Source of the DNA: Thermococcus alcaliphilus
GTDB lineage: Archaea; Methanobacteriota_B; Thermococci; Thermococcales; Thermococcaceae
Direction: 5' to 3'
NCBI RefSeq assembly: GCF_024054535.1
Contig: NZ_JAMXLV010000020.1
Span: forward strand, 1 to 64,000
Length of the DNA: 64,000 bases
The position numbers were made by a program, and so were the translations under genes. The notes below the pieces were generated by a model. It searched no databases and was not told the origin of the DNA. It saw only the letters and a program-made list of their open reading frames with translations. Of this stretch, positions 56,300 to 64,000 are shown one piece after another. The stretch's first letter is position 1. Each line of letters starts with the position of its first letter.

Positions 56300-56427
56300 T
56301 ATTGAATCCCCCTTGTTATTCTGCCACTAGCTCAATGAATACTATTCCCTTTAAGTTTTGCCCTCCACAAAGCATATATTTTAGTGAAACAAAATATTCA
56401 GATGATAATTTCAAAAAGGTGGTGAAC

Positions 56428-57783
56428 ATGGGTAAACACTACATTCCAAACTCGGCACACAAGGAGGAAATGCTTAGAGAGATTGGCTTTAAGAGCATTG
56501 AAGATCTCTTCTCTGATGTTCCGAAAGGCTTTGTCAAGGAATTTAATCTTCCAGAAGGCAAGAGCGAATATGAAGTTTTCCTTGAGATGAACGAGATTCT
56601 CAGCAAAAACAAGACTGTCCTTGAGATGCCAACTTTTCTTGGTGCTGGGGCTTACTTCCACTATGTACCAGCTCATGTAAAGTACCTCATAGAGAGGAGC
56701 GAATTCATAACTTCCTATACCCCCTATCAAGCGGAGATAAGCCAGGGAATGCTGCAGGCACTTTTTGAGTACCAGAGTTTGATCGGAGAGCTGGTAGGAC
56801 TGGAGATTGTAAATGCCTCGATGTATGACTGGGGAACTGCACTCGGTGAAGCGGCAAGAATGGCAGCAAGGGTTAAGAAAAAGAACAAATTCGTGGTTCC
56901 AAAGCATCTTCATCCGGAAAGAAATAAGGTTCTCAAGACCTTTGTAGAAGGAGCGGACATGGAGATAAAATACGTAAAATGGAATGAAAAGGGACAGATT
57001 GATCTTGAGGATCTGAAGGAAAAGGTAAAAGATGCCGCCGGAGTTTACGTTGAGCTTCCCAACTTCTTTGGAATAATCGAAGAACAGGTAAAAGAAATTG
57101 GAGAGATTGCTCATGAAAACGACGCCCTATTTGTTGTAGGAGTAGACCCAACGATTTTGGGAGTAATAGAAGCACCAGGTAACTTAGGAGCTGACATTGT
57201 GGTTGGTGAGGCGTCTTTCCTCGGAAGTGCATTAAACTTCGGAGGCCCAAGAGCGGGTATATTCGCCACTAAAAATGAAAGAGCCCTCGTAAGACAGATG
57301 CCAGGAAGAATTATTGGAATGACGAAAGATGCAGAAGGCAAAAGGGCTTTTGTCATGACACTTCAAACAAGGGAACAGCACATAAGGAGGGCAAAGGCAA
57401 CATCAAACATTTGTTCAAATGAGGCCCTTGTAGCAGTTGCAGCTGCAATTCACCTAGCTTCCCTTGGGCCAAAGGGACTGCAGAAGCTTGGAGAAATAAT
57501 CCTGAAGAACACGGCGTATTTCAAGAAGAGATTAAGTGAAGTCGCTGAAATACCGTTTGATGCAATCAACTTCAAGGATGTTCCAGCTAAATTCGAGATT
57601 CCCTACTCGGTTATCCATGAGAGACTCCTCGAAAAAGGAATACACGGTGGTTTCTACCTAAAACCACACTTCCCGGAGCTCGGCGAGAGTGTCCTATTGG
57701 CAGTGACTGAAACAACCAGGAGAGAATGGATAGATGCACTCATAGAGAATGTTAGAGAGATAATAAACGAGGCGGAGCTGTGA
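56428..57783 (+). CDS. gcvPA: Glycine decarboxylase P protein, subunit 1
   Basis: With gcvPB forms the PLP-dependent decarboxylase of the glycine cleavage system. 451 residues; [20 protein letters not shown] at the start, [38 protein letters not shown] and [15 protein letters not shown]-type ([17 protein letters not shown]). ATG 56428 follows AAGGTGGTG; the upstream frame covers the promoter (TATA-like AGCATATATTTTAG near 56371-56384). gcvPB follows after 10 bases. H, T and L proteins are not in this window. Confidence 0.95.
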   Translation: MGKHYIPNSAHKEEMLREIGFKSIEDLFSDVPKGFVKEFNLPEGKSEYEVFLEMNEILSKNKTVLEMPTFLGAGAYFHYVPAHVKYLIERSEFITSYTPYQAEISQGMLQALFEYQSLIGELVGLEIVNASMYDWGTALGEAARMAARVKKKNKFVVPKHLHPERNKVLKTFVEGADMEIKYVKWNEKGQIDLEDLKEKVKDAAGVYVELPNFFGIIEEQVKEIGEIAHENDALFVVGVDPTILGVIEAPGNLGADIVVGEASFLGSALNFGGPRAGIFATKNERALVRQMPGRIIGMTKDAEGKRAFVMTLQTREQHIRRAKATSNICSNEALVAVAAAIHLASLGPKGLQKLGEIILKNTAYFKKRLSEVAEIPFDAINFKDVPAKFEIPYSVIHERLLEKGIHGGFYLKPHFPELGESVLLAVTETTRREWIDALIENVREIINEAEL

Positions 57784-57793
57784 GGTGATAAAG

Positions 57794-59293
57794 ATGTTCA
57801 GGCAAGCTAAATGGGATGAACCTCTAATTTTTGAACTCTCAAAGCCTGGAAGAATCGGCTTTACTCTTCCAGAACCTATTGAGGATGTTGATGTTCAAAT
57901 TCCAGAAGGCTTAAAGAGGAAAAGCCTTGAGCTTCCGGAGCTTAGTGAACCGGAGATAGTCAAACACTATACAAGACTAAGCGAGATGAACTATGGCGTG
58001 GATTCCGGCATATACCCACTCGGCTCTTGTACTATGAAATATAACCCCAAAATAAACGAGGAATTTGCCAACCATCCTAAAGTGGCCTTCATACATCCCT
58101 ACCAAGATGAAAGAACTGTTCAAGGTGCCCTGCAGATAATGTGGGAGCTCGAGCAGTGGCTTAAAGAAATCACTGGAATGGATCGCTTCACCCTTCAGCC
58201 GGCTGCCGGTGCTAATGGTGAGTTCACGGGAGTCATGATAATTCGTGCCTATCATCTCGACCGCGGAGAGACCCAAAGGACTGAAATGCTTGTTCCCGAT
58301 TCAGCTCACGGTACAAATCCAGCCTCAGCAGCGATGGCTGGCTTTAAAGTCATTGAGATACCCTCAAACGAACAGGGCATGGTAGACTTAGAGGCTTTAG
58401 AAAATGCTGTAAGCGAGAGGACGGCAGGAATAATGCTCACAAATCCCAATACTTTGGGAATTTTCGAGGAGGACATTTTGGAGATAGCAAAGATAGTCCA
58501 CAAAGCTGGAGGATTACTGTACTATGATGGCGCAAACTTGAACGGAATTCTCGGAAAGATAAGACCAGGAGATATGGGCTTTGATGTTGTTCACATAAAC
58601 CTTCACAAGACGTTTTCAACGCCTCACGGAGGTGGCGGCCCCGGAGCAGGGCCTGTCGGTGTAAAAGAGCACCTCGTAGACTATTTACCAGTGCCATTAG
58701 TGGAATTCGACGGAGAAAGATACTATCTAAACTACGATCTACCAAAGAGCATTGGGAAAGTTAAGGAGTTCTATGGAAACTTCGCAGTACTTGTTAGAGC
58801 GCTCACATACCTTAAGATGATGGGAAGAGAAGGACTTAGGGAAGTCGCCGAGGTTGCCGTGTTGAATGCCAACTACCTCACACAAAAACTAAAGGGTACA
58901 AGAGGATATGAGCTACCTCACAAAGAACTTAGGAAGCACGAGGTGGTATTTTCAGCGGAACCTATGAGGAAGGAAACAGGTGTAAAGGCCTTAGACGTTG
59001 CTAAGAGATTGCTCGACTTTGGACTGCATGCACCGACGATTTACTTCCCACTCATAGTGCATGAAGCATTGATGATCGAGCCAACAGAAACTGTCAGCAA
59101 AGAGGAATTAGATGCATATGTTAAAGCACTCAAGAAGATCAGCGAGGAAGCATATACAAACCCAGAAATCGTCAAGAGTGCTCCACACAACACGGCAATT
59201 AGAAGAGTTGACGATGTGCTCGCAGCTAAAAAGCCAGTTATAACGTGGAGAATGTACAAAGAGCTTAAGGAAAAAGGGGAAGTTGACTACTGA
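57794..59293 (+). CDS. gcvPB: Glycine decarboxylase P protein, subunit 2
   Basis: 499 residues; catalytic subunit. PLP-binding lysine in [19 protein letters not shown] near residue 270; [20 protein letters not shown] near 65, [18 protein letters not shown] and [18 protein letters not shown]. Operon with gcvPA; GAGGTGAT precedes ATG 57794. The enzyme feeds one-carbon and amino acid metabolism. Confidence 0.95.
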   Translation: MFRQAKWDEPLIFELSKPGRIGFTLPEPIEDVDVQIPEGLKRKSLELPELSEPEIVKHYTRLSEMNYGVDSGIYPLGSCTMKYNPKINEEFANHPKVAFIHPYQDERTVQGALQIMWELEQWLKEITGMDRFTLQPAAGANGEFTGVMIIRAYHLDRGETQRTEMLVPDSAHGTNPASAAMAGFKVIEIPSNEQGMVDLEALENAVSERTAGIMLTNPNTLGIFEEDILEIAKIVHKAGGLLYYDGANLNGILGKIRPGDMGFDVVHINLHKTFSTPHGGGGPGAGPVGVKEHLVDYLPVPLVEFDGERYYLNYDLPKSIGKVKEFYGNFAVLVRALTYLKMMGREGLREVAEVAVLNANYLTQKLKGTRGYELPHKELRKHEVVFSAEPMRKETGVKALDVAKRLLDFGLHAPTIYFPLIVHEALMIEPTETVSKEELDAYVKALKKISEEAYTNPEIVKSAPHNTAIRRVDDVLAAKKPVITWRMYKELKEKGEVDY

Positions 59294-59362
59294 GTTTCCT
59301 TTTTTCTTCTCCTTTTCCAAAAACAATATAAACCCTCTTTAGCTCTCTTCTTTGGGGGTTCT

Positions 59363-60730
59363 ATGGAAGTTGAAAAGCTAATCAAAAAAGCCGAAGAGCT
59401 CAGTCAAAAGTATGGAATACCTTACTACGAGGTGAGAATAGCCAGAATAAGTGCAACCCATATTGAAATGCAGAATTCTCACTTTGAGGACATCTCTTCA
59501 AACATGGAAATTGGGATTGGTGTTAGAGCTTTTGACGGTTCCTGGGGTTTCTCATCGGCAAATGACATTAGAAGGGCAGAAAGAGCAATTGAAACTGCAA
59601 TGAAAATTGCAAAAGCCACAAAGGGGAACTCGAAAATCTATGTCGGAGACCCGGTTAAGGATGATGCGGAAATAAGTGTTAAGAAGCCATTTTCTGATGT
59701 GGATTTGGAAGAAAAAATAACCCTTCTAAAGGAGCTGGATTCTCTATTGGTGGAAAAAGAGCTACCCAACAGAAGGATAGCCTACGGAGATGGAGTGAAA
59801 GAGCAGTTCTACTTTAACTCCGTGGGAAGTGAAATCAGAACAGTAGTTCCCAAAATACGTTTGAGCTTCTCTGTCACTGCAAAAAAAGGCAATGACATGC
59901 AGACCTACTGGAAGGTCTTTGGAGGAACTGTGGGGTGGGAAATGATAGAAGGGATAGACTTCGAGTACTGGACGTCTTTTGTCAAAAATAAAGCCAAAGA
60001 ACTTCTAAACGCATCCCTACCCCCCTCGGGAGAGTTTGACGTAATAGTTGACCCCGAGCTTGCTGGAGTTTTCATTCACGAAGCCCTTGGGCATGCAGCG
60101 GAGGGAGATGCCGTTAAAAACGGGGAAAGCATACTGGAAGGAAAACTTGGGAAAGAGATAGCCGTTGAGGAGCTCACCGTTGTAGACGATCCCACTTTGC
60201 CAGGAAAATTTGGCTCATACATCTACGATGATGAAGGGATTAAGGCGAGAAAAGTAGAAATCATAAAGGATGGAGTTCTTAAAGAATATCTCCTCGACAG
60301 AGAAACTGCAACATTCTTTGGGCTTGAGCCTAACGGTCATGGAAGGGCACAGAGTTACAACTATCAGCCCCTCGTGAGGATGAGCAACACCTATATAGAG
60401 CCCAGAGACTGGAGCTTTGAGGAGATGGTTGAAGAGGTCAAAAACGGGCTCTACCTCATAGGAGACAAAGGCGGGCAGGTGGACATAGCTAACGGAACCT
60501 TCATGTTCGGGGCAAAGGAGGGATATATAATCGAGAACGGGGAGATAAAGACACCCATAAGAGATGTAGCGCTCTCGGGCAAGATTCTAGACGTCCTCAA
60601 GAACATAAGAGCCATAGGAAGAGACCTCAAAATCGAGTTCCCCGGCTACTGCGGAAAAGGTCAATGGGTATCTGTTGACGACGGAGGCCCCCACGTTTTG
60701 ACGAGGGCACTAGTGGGAGGATTCCTTTGA
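59363..60730 (+). CDS. tldD: TldD-type metalloprotease subunit
   Basis: 455 residues. The HEALGHAAEGD motif near residue 235 (HExxxH) supplies the zinc ligands, with a third ligand expected near FPGYCGKG. TldD acts with TldE to degrade unfolded peptides or process peptide precursors in bacteria; archaeal TldD of Sulfolobus is a protease. The partner TldE lies 1.6 kb downstream. Its last 21 bases overlap the convergent lipoprotein gene. Confidence 0.92.
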   Translation: MEVEKLIKKAEELSQKYGIPYYEVRIARISATHIEMQNSHFEDISSNMEIGIGVRAFDGSWGFSSANDIRRAERAIETAMKIAKATKGNSKIYVGDPVKDDAEISVKKPFSDVDLEEKITLLKELDSLLVEKELPNRRIAYGDGVKEQFYFNSVGSEIRTVVPKIRLSFSVTAKKGNDMQTYWKVFGGTVGWEMIEGIDFEYWTSFVKNKAKELLNASLPPSGEFDVIVDPELAGVFIHEALGHAAEGDAVKNGESILEGKLGKEIAVEELTVVDDPTLPGKFGSYIYDDEGIKARKVEIIKDGVLKEYLLDRETATFFGLEPNGHGRAQSYNYQPLVRMSNTYIEPRDWSFEEMVEEVKNGLYLIGDKGGQVDIANGTFMFGAKEGYIIENGEIKTPIRDVALSGKILDVLKNIRAIGRDLKIEFPGYCGKGQWVSVDDGGPHVLTRALVGGFL

Positions 60731-61288
60731 TCCCCAGATTTTTATCTCAATTCTGCCCCAGCTCTTCCACCCGTTTTCTCCAAATGCCACTATGTAAACA
60801 TAATATTTCTGACCAACGTGGGTGTTTTTAGTATTGATTTCCACCTCGAAGGTCGCATTTTTCTCTGGGGGGATAAAAAGCTCTCTCGGAGTTATCTCGA
60901 CGCTTATGTTTTCAATATCTTTAAGATTCTCTGCCGTACGACTCCAGCTTTCACTCGTACTGGGACTTCCCAGAAAGGCCTTTATCTCTACTTTCCCTGC
61001 GTAGTAGCACGTTATGTTGCCTACTTTATACTCCTTGGCAAAGATTTCGCCTCTAATTCTTATAGTGGCATTGGGTGGCATTAGAAACGCTGGAGTCTGC
61101 AGCACTTTGCCGTCGAGTTTTTCAAAAAGGAGATTATTCGCGTTGAACTCCCCATAACCTGGATAAATAACTGGACACGAGAAGGATGACTCCAAGGAAC
61201 TGCTTTGAGTACTTTTAGAGGTCTCATTCATCTCCAAGCATCCTGCTATAACAACCATGAGAACCAAGACCAACCAAGGAAGTCTCAT
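60710..61288 (-). CDS. Predicted lipoprotein
   Basis: 192 residues. Signal peptide LVLVLMVVIAGC with lipobox IAGC, then a Ser/Thr linker and a beta-rich domain ending in IVAFGENGWKSWGRIEIKIW, reminiscent of an immunoglobulin-like or CARDB-type fold. Two further cysteines (SFSCPV, NITCYY) could pair. AAATATATATCC near 61318-61329 fits a TATA box. Function unknown. Confidence 0.75.
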   Translation of the reverse strand: MRLPWLVLVLMVVIAGCLEMNETSKSTQSSSLESSFSCPVIYPGYGEFNANNLLFEKLDGKVLQTPAFLMPPNATIRIRGEIFAKEYKVGNITCYYAGKVEIKAFLGSPSTSESWSRTAENLKDIENISVEITPRELFIPPEKNATFEVEINTKNTHVGQKYYVYIVAFGENGWKSWGRIEIKIWGSKESSH

Positions 61289-61303
61289 TGTTTTTCGCCA
61301 ATA

Positions 61304-61477
61304 CTAATTTCTGCTGAGGGGATATATATTTCTATTTGAGACTGGTGGGATAATTATGGTATCACCTTTTGAAGCGATTTGACGTATTGCTTCCCCTAAC
61401 CACCCTTTTGGGTAACCTCTCAGATAGTTACAGGGATTTCTAAAACAAGAGTATGAAAGAGCTAGAGATAAAATCAC
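61304..61477 (-). CDS. Possible 57-residue frame coupled to the membrane protein gene
   Basis: A GTG at 61477 overlaps the TGA of the upstream membrane protein gene (GTGA) and the frame runs to TAG at 61304-61306. The middle part (NYLRGYPKGWLGEAIRQIAS) has protein-like composition. Against it, the TATA-like element of the downstream lipoprotein lies inside the frame and no strong ribosome site is seen. It may be a small gene or a decayed fragment. Confidence 0.25.
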   Translation of the reverse strand: MILSLALSYSCFRNPCNYLRGYPKGWLGEAIRQIASKGDTIIIPPVSNRNIYPLSRN

Positions 61478-61989
61478 CATTCTTTAGGCACTTTTACTCT
61501 TAATACTCTATCAGAGAATGGTTTGTAATTGAGGAGTTTCCCAATGAGAAGTGTTGTAAAGCTGAGCCCTAATGTGAGAATGAAGAATAATCCATTATTC
61601 CTTCGAACTTCATCCCTGAAGACTGTTAATGAAAGCAAAAAGCCCGCTGCAAGGCCAATCCAAGCGTAAGTTATTTGGGGGGCGTAGTAGAAGAGTTTGT
61701 CGCCAAAAGCGTAGAATGTTGCAGCCACGCCAGCGCCAGCAAAGTAAGAGTACGCAAGGTGTCTATTGTATGGATAAATGAGGGAGCCTATTGTGAATAT
61801 TATCCCAAAATGCCACGCGAAAGTTATAATCCTGTTTTTGAACCTGTTTGGGAGAACCGTACGGAGGAGAATGAGAGTTATGAGAGCGAATAAAGTTAAG
61901 TAATTCAACTCCTTGAAGGGCACAAGAATGTTAAGTACTCCAATCCCAATCGCCAAGAAAAACAAACTTCCAAATAAAATCTTCTTCAT
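61474..61989 (-). CDS. Membrane protein of unknown function
   Basis: 171 residues with about five or six hydrophobic helices (ILFGSLFFLAIGIGVLNILV at the N-terminus). No family recognised. The start is preceded by GGTGAGTGAATG in which GGTGAG serves as ribosome site. Lies between tldD and tldE on the opposite strand. Confidence 0.65.
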   Translation of the reverse strand: MKKILFGSLFFLAIGIGVLNILVPFKELNYLTLFALITLILLRTVLPNRFKNRIITFAWHFGIIFTIGSLIYPYNRHLAYSYFAGAGVAATFYAFGDKLFYYAPQITYAWIGLAAGFLLSLTVFRDEVRRNNGLFFILTLGLSFTTLLIGKLLNYKPFSDRVLRVKVPKEW

Positions 61990-62293
61990 TCACTTCACTC
62001 ACCAATAATTTGCATTCAAATTATTTAAAACTTGAGAATTATGTGTTAGTGAGGTGGTAGCCGAGCTATCGTGACTGGATGAGAGGAGGGATGAAAAGTC
62101 CTTATTCTCCTGATTCTTATTCTGATTTCCCCAATGGCGGGGAATTAGTCAGTTGTGCTGTTTCTTCAGTTCGTAATTGCCAATAAGAAAACCTGTAGGT
62201 ACTTCATAATCATCCTACCAATATGATTAGAATTAGGGATGCAACACAAAATCTTTAATAATCTTCTCTGGCTTATGAAAGCCGGGTGGAAAA
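61990..62293. other. Intergenic region upstream of tldE
   Basis: About 300 bases. It holds GAGGTGGTAGCCGAGCTA, a direct repeat CTGATTCTTATTCTGATT (near 62110-62130) and a short hairpin CCCCAATGGCGGGG (near 62129-62143). A 35-codon frame from about 62091 has no promoter or ribosome-site support. AATCTTTAATAATC near 62250 is a TATA candidate for tldE. No RNA family recognised; a decayed mobile element is possible. Confidence 0.35.
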
Positions 62294-63595
62294 ATGATAG
62301 ATGAGCTGATTAAAATCCTAAACCGCGAGAACGTCGAGTGGGAAGTTTACTGGGAGATTGGTAGGGGAAGTTCATTTAAAATTGAGAAGTGTGAGCTTGA
62401 GAGAGCCCAAAGGAAATATCATTCCGGCATTGGCCTTAGGGTGGGATACAACGGAAAACAGGGCTTTTCTTATATTACCGGGCTAACCCACTCAAAAGAA
62501 GACCTTGAAAAGTTTGTTAAAAAGACCATAAAACTTGCAAAGGTCGGAGAGGTAAAGTTTTACGGGTTCCCCGAAAAAAAGTCCATTAAAAAAGTTAGCG
62601 GGATTTATGATAAGCGGATAGCGGAGCTGGAGTTTGAAGAAGCTTTGGAGCTAGGAAGGGAGATTTCTAAAAAAGAGAGCGAGCTGAGAGATAAATATGG
62701 AAGAAGCTATACTTTTTCGGGGAGATTGGCCTTTGGTGTGGCAAAAGACGGCATAGCGAACTCAAACGGAATCGAGATGGAAGAAGAAGGCACAGCAATG
62801 AGCTTTAGCGTTTACATCGTTAGAAAAGATGGAAAAGTTGGAACTGGGGATTACTACAAAGCCTCAAGAACTATGATGGACTTCGAAAGAGAGCTTGAGG
62901 AAGGGCTAGAAAAGGCTATGCAGGAGGTTGAGCTAAGCTACAATGCAAAACCGCTGGAGTCTTTTGATGGAGGGCTCGTTCTAGAGCCGCACTCAGTTGC
63001 ATCAATCCTTGGACTGTTCATTTCAAACCTAAGGGGGGACAACGTATATCACAAAAGGAGCAGATTTAACAAACTGGGTGAAAGCGTTGCAAGTGAAGCG
63101 TTCACCCTCATTGATGATGCCACGCTGGAAGGCAAAATCGCGAGCTACTCTTTCGATGGCGAAGGAAATCCTTCTCAGAGAACTGTTCTGGTTGAAAGCG
63201 GTATTTTAAAGAACTTTATCTTGGATGAAACATATGCAAGGCTCCTTAAAATGGAGAGCACGGGAAATGCCGTGAGAGACTTTAGGACTCCTCCCCACAT
63301 AGGAACGAGCAACATAATCGTGGAGGGAGAAAAAGAGAACCTCGAGGATTTTGAAGGGGTTATAATAAAGAAAGTCTTTGGTGAGCACACTGCAAACCCA
63401 ATAAGCGGAGATTTTTCACTAACGGTTGAGCTTGGTTATGTTATCAAAAACGGTGAAGTCATTCCATTCAAGGACAACATGTTTGTGGGAAACGTTTTTG
63501 AGTTCGTAAAGTCTATAACAGCAGTAGGGAAGAAGAAAGAGGAACTTGGGGCTTTTATATCTCCCAGAGTGCTTGGTGTGGGAAGAATTGTCTGA
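62294..63595 (+). CDS. tldE: TldE/PmbA-type partner protein
   Basis: 433 residues of the same fold as TldD but without the HExxxH motif; the corresponding region is LVLEPHSVASILGLFISN. Other family features are GDFSLTVELGYVIKNGEVI and TPPHIGTSNIIVEG near the C-terminus. Acts as the structural partner of TldD, forming the peptide-degrading complex. GGGTGGAAAA precedes ATG 62294. Confidence 0.9.
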   Translation: MIDELIKILNRENVEWEVYWEIGRGSSFKIEKCELERAQRKYHSGIGLRVGYNGKQGFSYITGLTHSKEDLEKFVKKTIKLAKVGEVKFYGFPEKKSIKKVSGIYDKRIAELEFEEALELGREISKKESELRDKYGRSYTFSGRLAFGVAKDGIANSNGIEMEEEGTAMSFSVYIVRKDGKVGTGDYYKASRTMMDFERELEEGLEKAMQEVELSYNAKPLESFDGGLVLEPHSVASILGLFISNLRGDNVYHKRSRFNKLGESVASEAFTLIDDATLEGKIASYSFDGEGNPSQRTVLVESGILKNFILDETYARLLKMESTGNAVRDFRTPPHIGTSNIIVEGEKENLEDFEGVIIKKVFGEHTANPISGDFSLTVELGYVIKNGEVIPFKDNMFVGNVFEFVKSITAVGKKKEELGAFISPRVLGVGRIV

Positions 63596-63642
63596 AGAAA
63601 GGTTTAAGTTATTCAATTACATATTTTTTATTTGGTGATAGC

Positions 63643-64000
63643 ATGAGAGTTCTGGAAGAAAAGCCCGTGAAGATTAAAGTAGTTAGAACAAGAAGAGGAG
63701 CTCTCCTCCACATGATAGAAATCTCAAAGAACCATTTCTTCCTCGAACAGAACCCGCTTAAGGATTCAAAGTACGGTGTAGCTTATAGGAAAATAAAGAA
63801 CAAGTTCCCCGAATTTTATATGTTCTGGGAGATCAAGAACAACCGGTACACAGGAAGACTTTTGGTAGGTTCTTTCCTTGAAAAAGAAGAAATAGACGAA
63901 TTCATTACGCTGGTCGCTCAGACAGATGAGTTCAAGAAATTTGAGCACATACTTGAAGAAATCGAAGAGGAGGAAGAAGAGGAAAAGGAGGAAAAGACAA
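63643..64000 (+). CDS. Unknown protein, 3' end beyond the window
   Basis: 119 residues visible and the frame is still open at the window end. It starts MRVLEEKPVKIKVVRTRRGA after GGTGAT at 3 bases, has an aromatic middle part (KFPEFYMFWEIKNNRYTGRL) and turns into a Glu-rich tail. Not recognised. Begins 48 bases after tldE on the same strand. Confidence 0.7.
   Translation, partial: MRVLEEKPVKIKVVRTRRGALLHMIEISKNHFFLEQNPLKDSKYGVAYRKIKNKFPEFYMFWEIKNNRYTGRLLVGSFLEKEEIDEFITLVAQTDEFKKFEHILEEIEEEEEEEKEEKT

Noticed and set aside
62080-62200. A 35-codon frame in the gap before tldE
   Set aside because: No TATA box, no properly spaced ribosome site and odd composition; recorded only as intergenic content.

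Overview
The window is chromosomal DNA of a hyperthermophilic euryarchaeon of the order Thermococcales (Thermococcus/Pyrococcus type), probably a relatively AT-rich Thermococcus. The evidence is the sulfur-response regulator SurR divergent from a protein disulfide oxidoreductase, archaeal class II GAPDH, archaeal-type AdoMet synthetase, deoxyhypusine synthase, Trm10 and TrmY tRNA methyltransferases, a DUF257 protein, an intein in topoisomerase I, GGTGA-type Shine-Dalgarno sites, TATA boxes about 25 bp before transcript starts, and GC-rich structured RNAs in an AT-rich background. Genes are dense and often overlap by 4-14 bp.

Layout. 1-6.5 kb: a transposase-like tail at the window edge, asnS, an amidohydrolase, trmY, then the divergent pdo / surR-ferredoxin-geranylgeranyl reductase locus with two visible SurR sites. 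6.5-13 kb: topA with a 511-residue intein, a GC-rich RNA that folds as an H/ACA guide, an EamA transporter, a C/D box guide RNA and a large repeat-containing protein of unknown function. 13-17.5 kb: a TrkA-N/DHH protein, then a compact reverse-strand operon (translin family, endonuclease V, riboflavin kinase/regulator, membrane protein, PRC barrel) and a second H/ACA-like RNA. 17.5-31 kb: AdoMet synthetase, a 42-residue protein, AK6/Fap7, HtpX, trm10, valS, moaB/moeA, deoxyhypusine synthase, a phosphoesterase and tRNA-Ala(CGC). 31-41 kb: glyS, several conserved unknown genes, a beta-helix surface protein, an AT-rich orphan membrane protein, gap with a glycolytic-motif-like palindrome, and an alpha/beta hydrolase with two MFS transporters.

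41-48.5 kb: a ParA ATPase with a 102-residue partner, then two glycerophosphodiesterases, glycerol kinase, a GlpA-like dehydrogenase, an FAD oxidoreductase and a DUF1667 protein, which together look like a glycerol / glycerol-3-phosphate catabolic module. 48.5-64 kb: three tandem paralogous secreted proteins, an OPT peptide transporter, a PrsW-type membrane protein, a phosphoesterase, a HAD hydrolase, the two-subunit glycine decarboxylase P protein (gcvPA/gcvPB), and the TldD/TldE pair separated by envelope genes.

Most notable. The ParA partner carries a ParB-like LGRGLEAI tail followed by a ribbon-helix-helix-like domain. Contiguous 7-bp repeats (consensus TAASTTW, 3-5 in phase) lie immediately before and after this gene pair, and two more arrays lie at 6.5 kb and 27.1 kb. 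I propose, as inference, that this is a SegAB/ParAB-like DNA segregation system with dispersed heptad centromere sites, architecturally like the heptad sites of plasmid omega-type ParB proteins. Other leads are two H/ACA-type RNAs, one C/D RNA, two apparent +1 frame breaks at A-runs, and an unlisted 42-residue gene.
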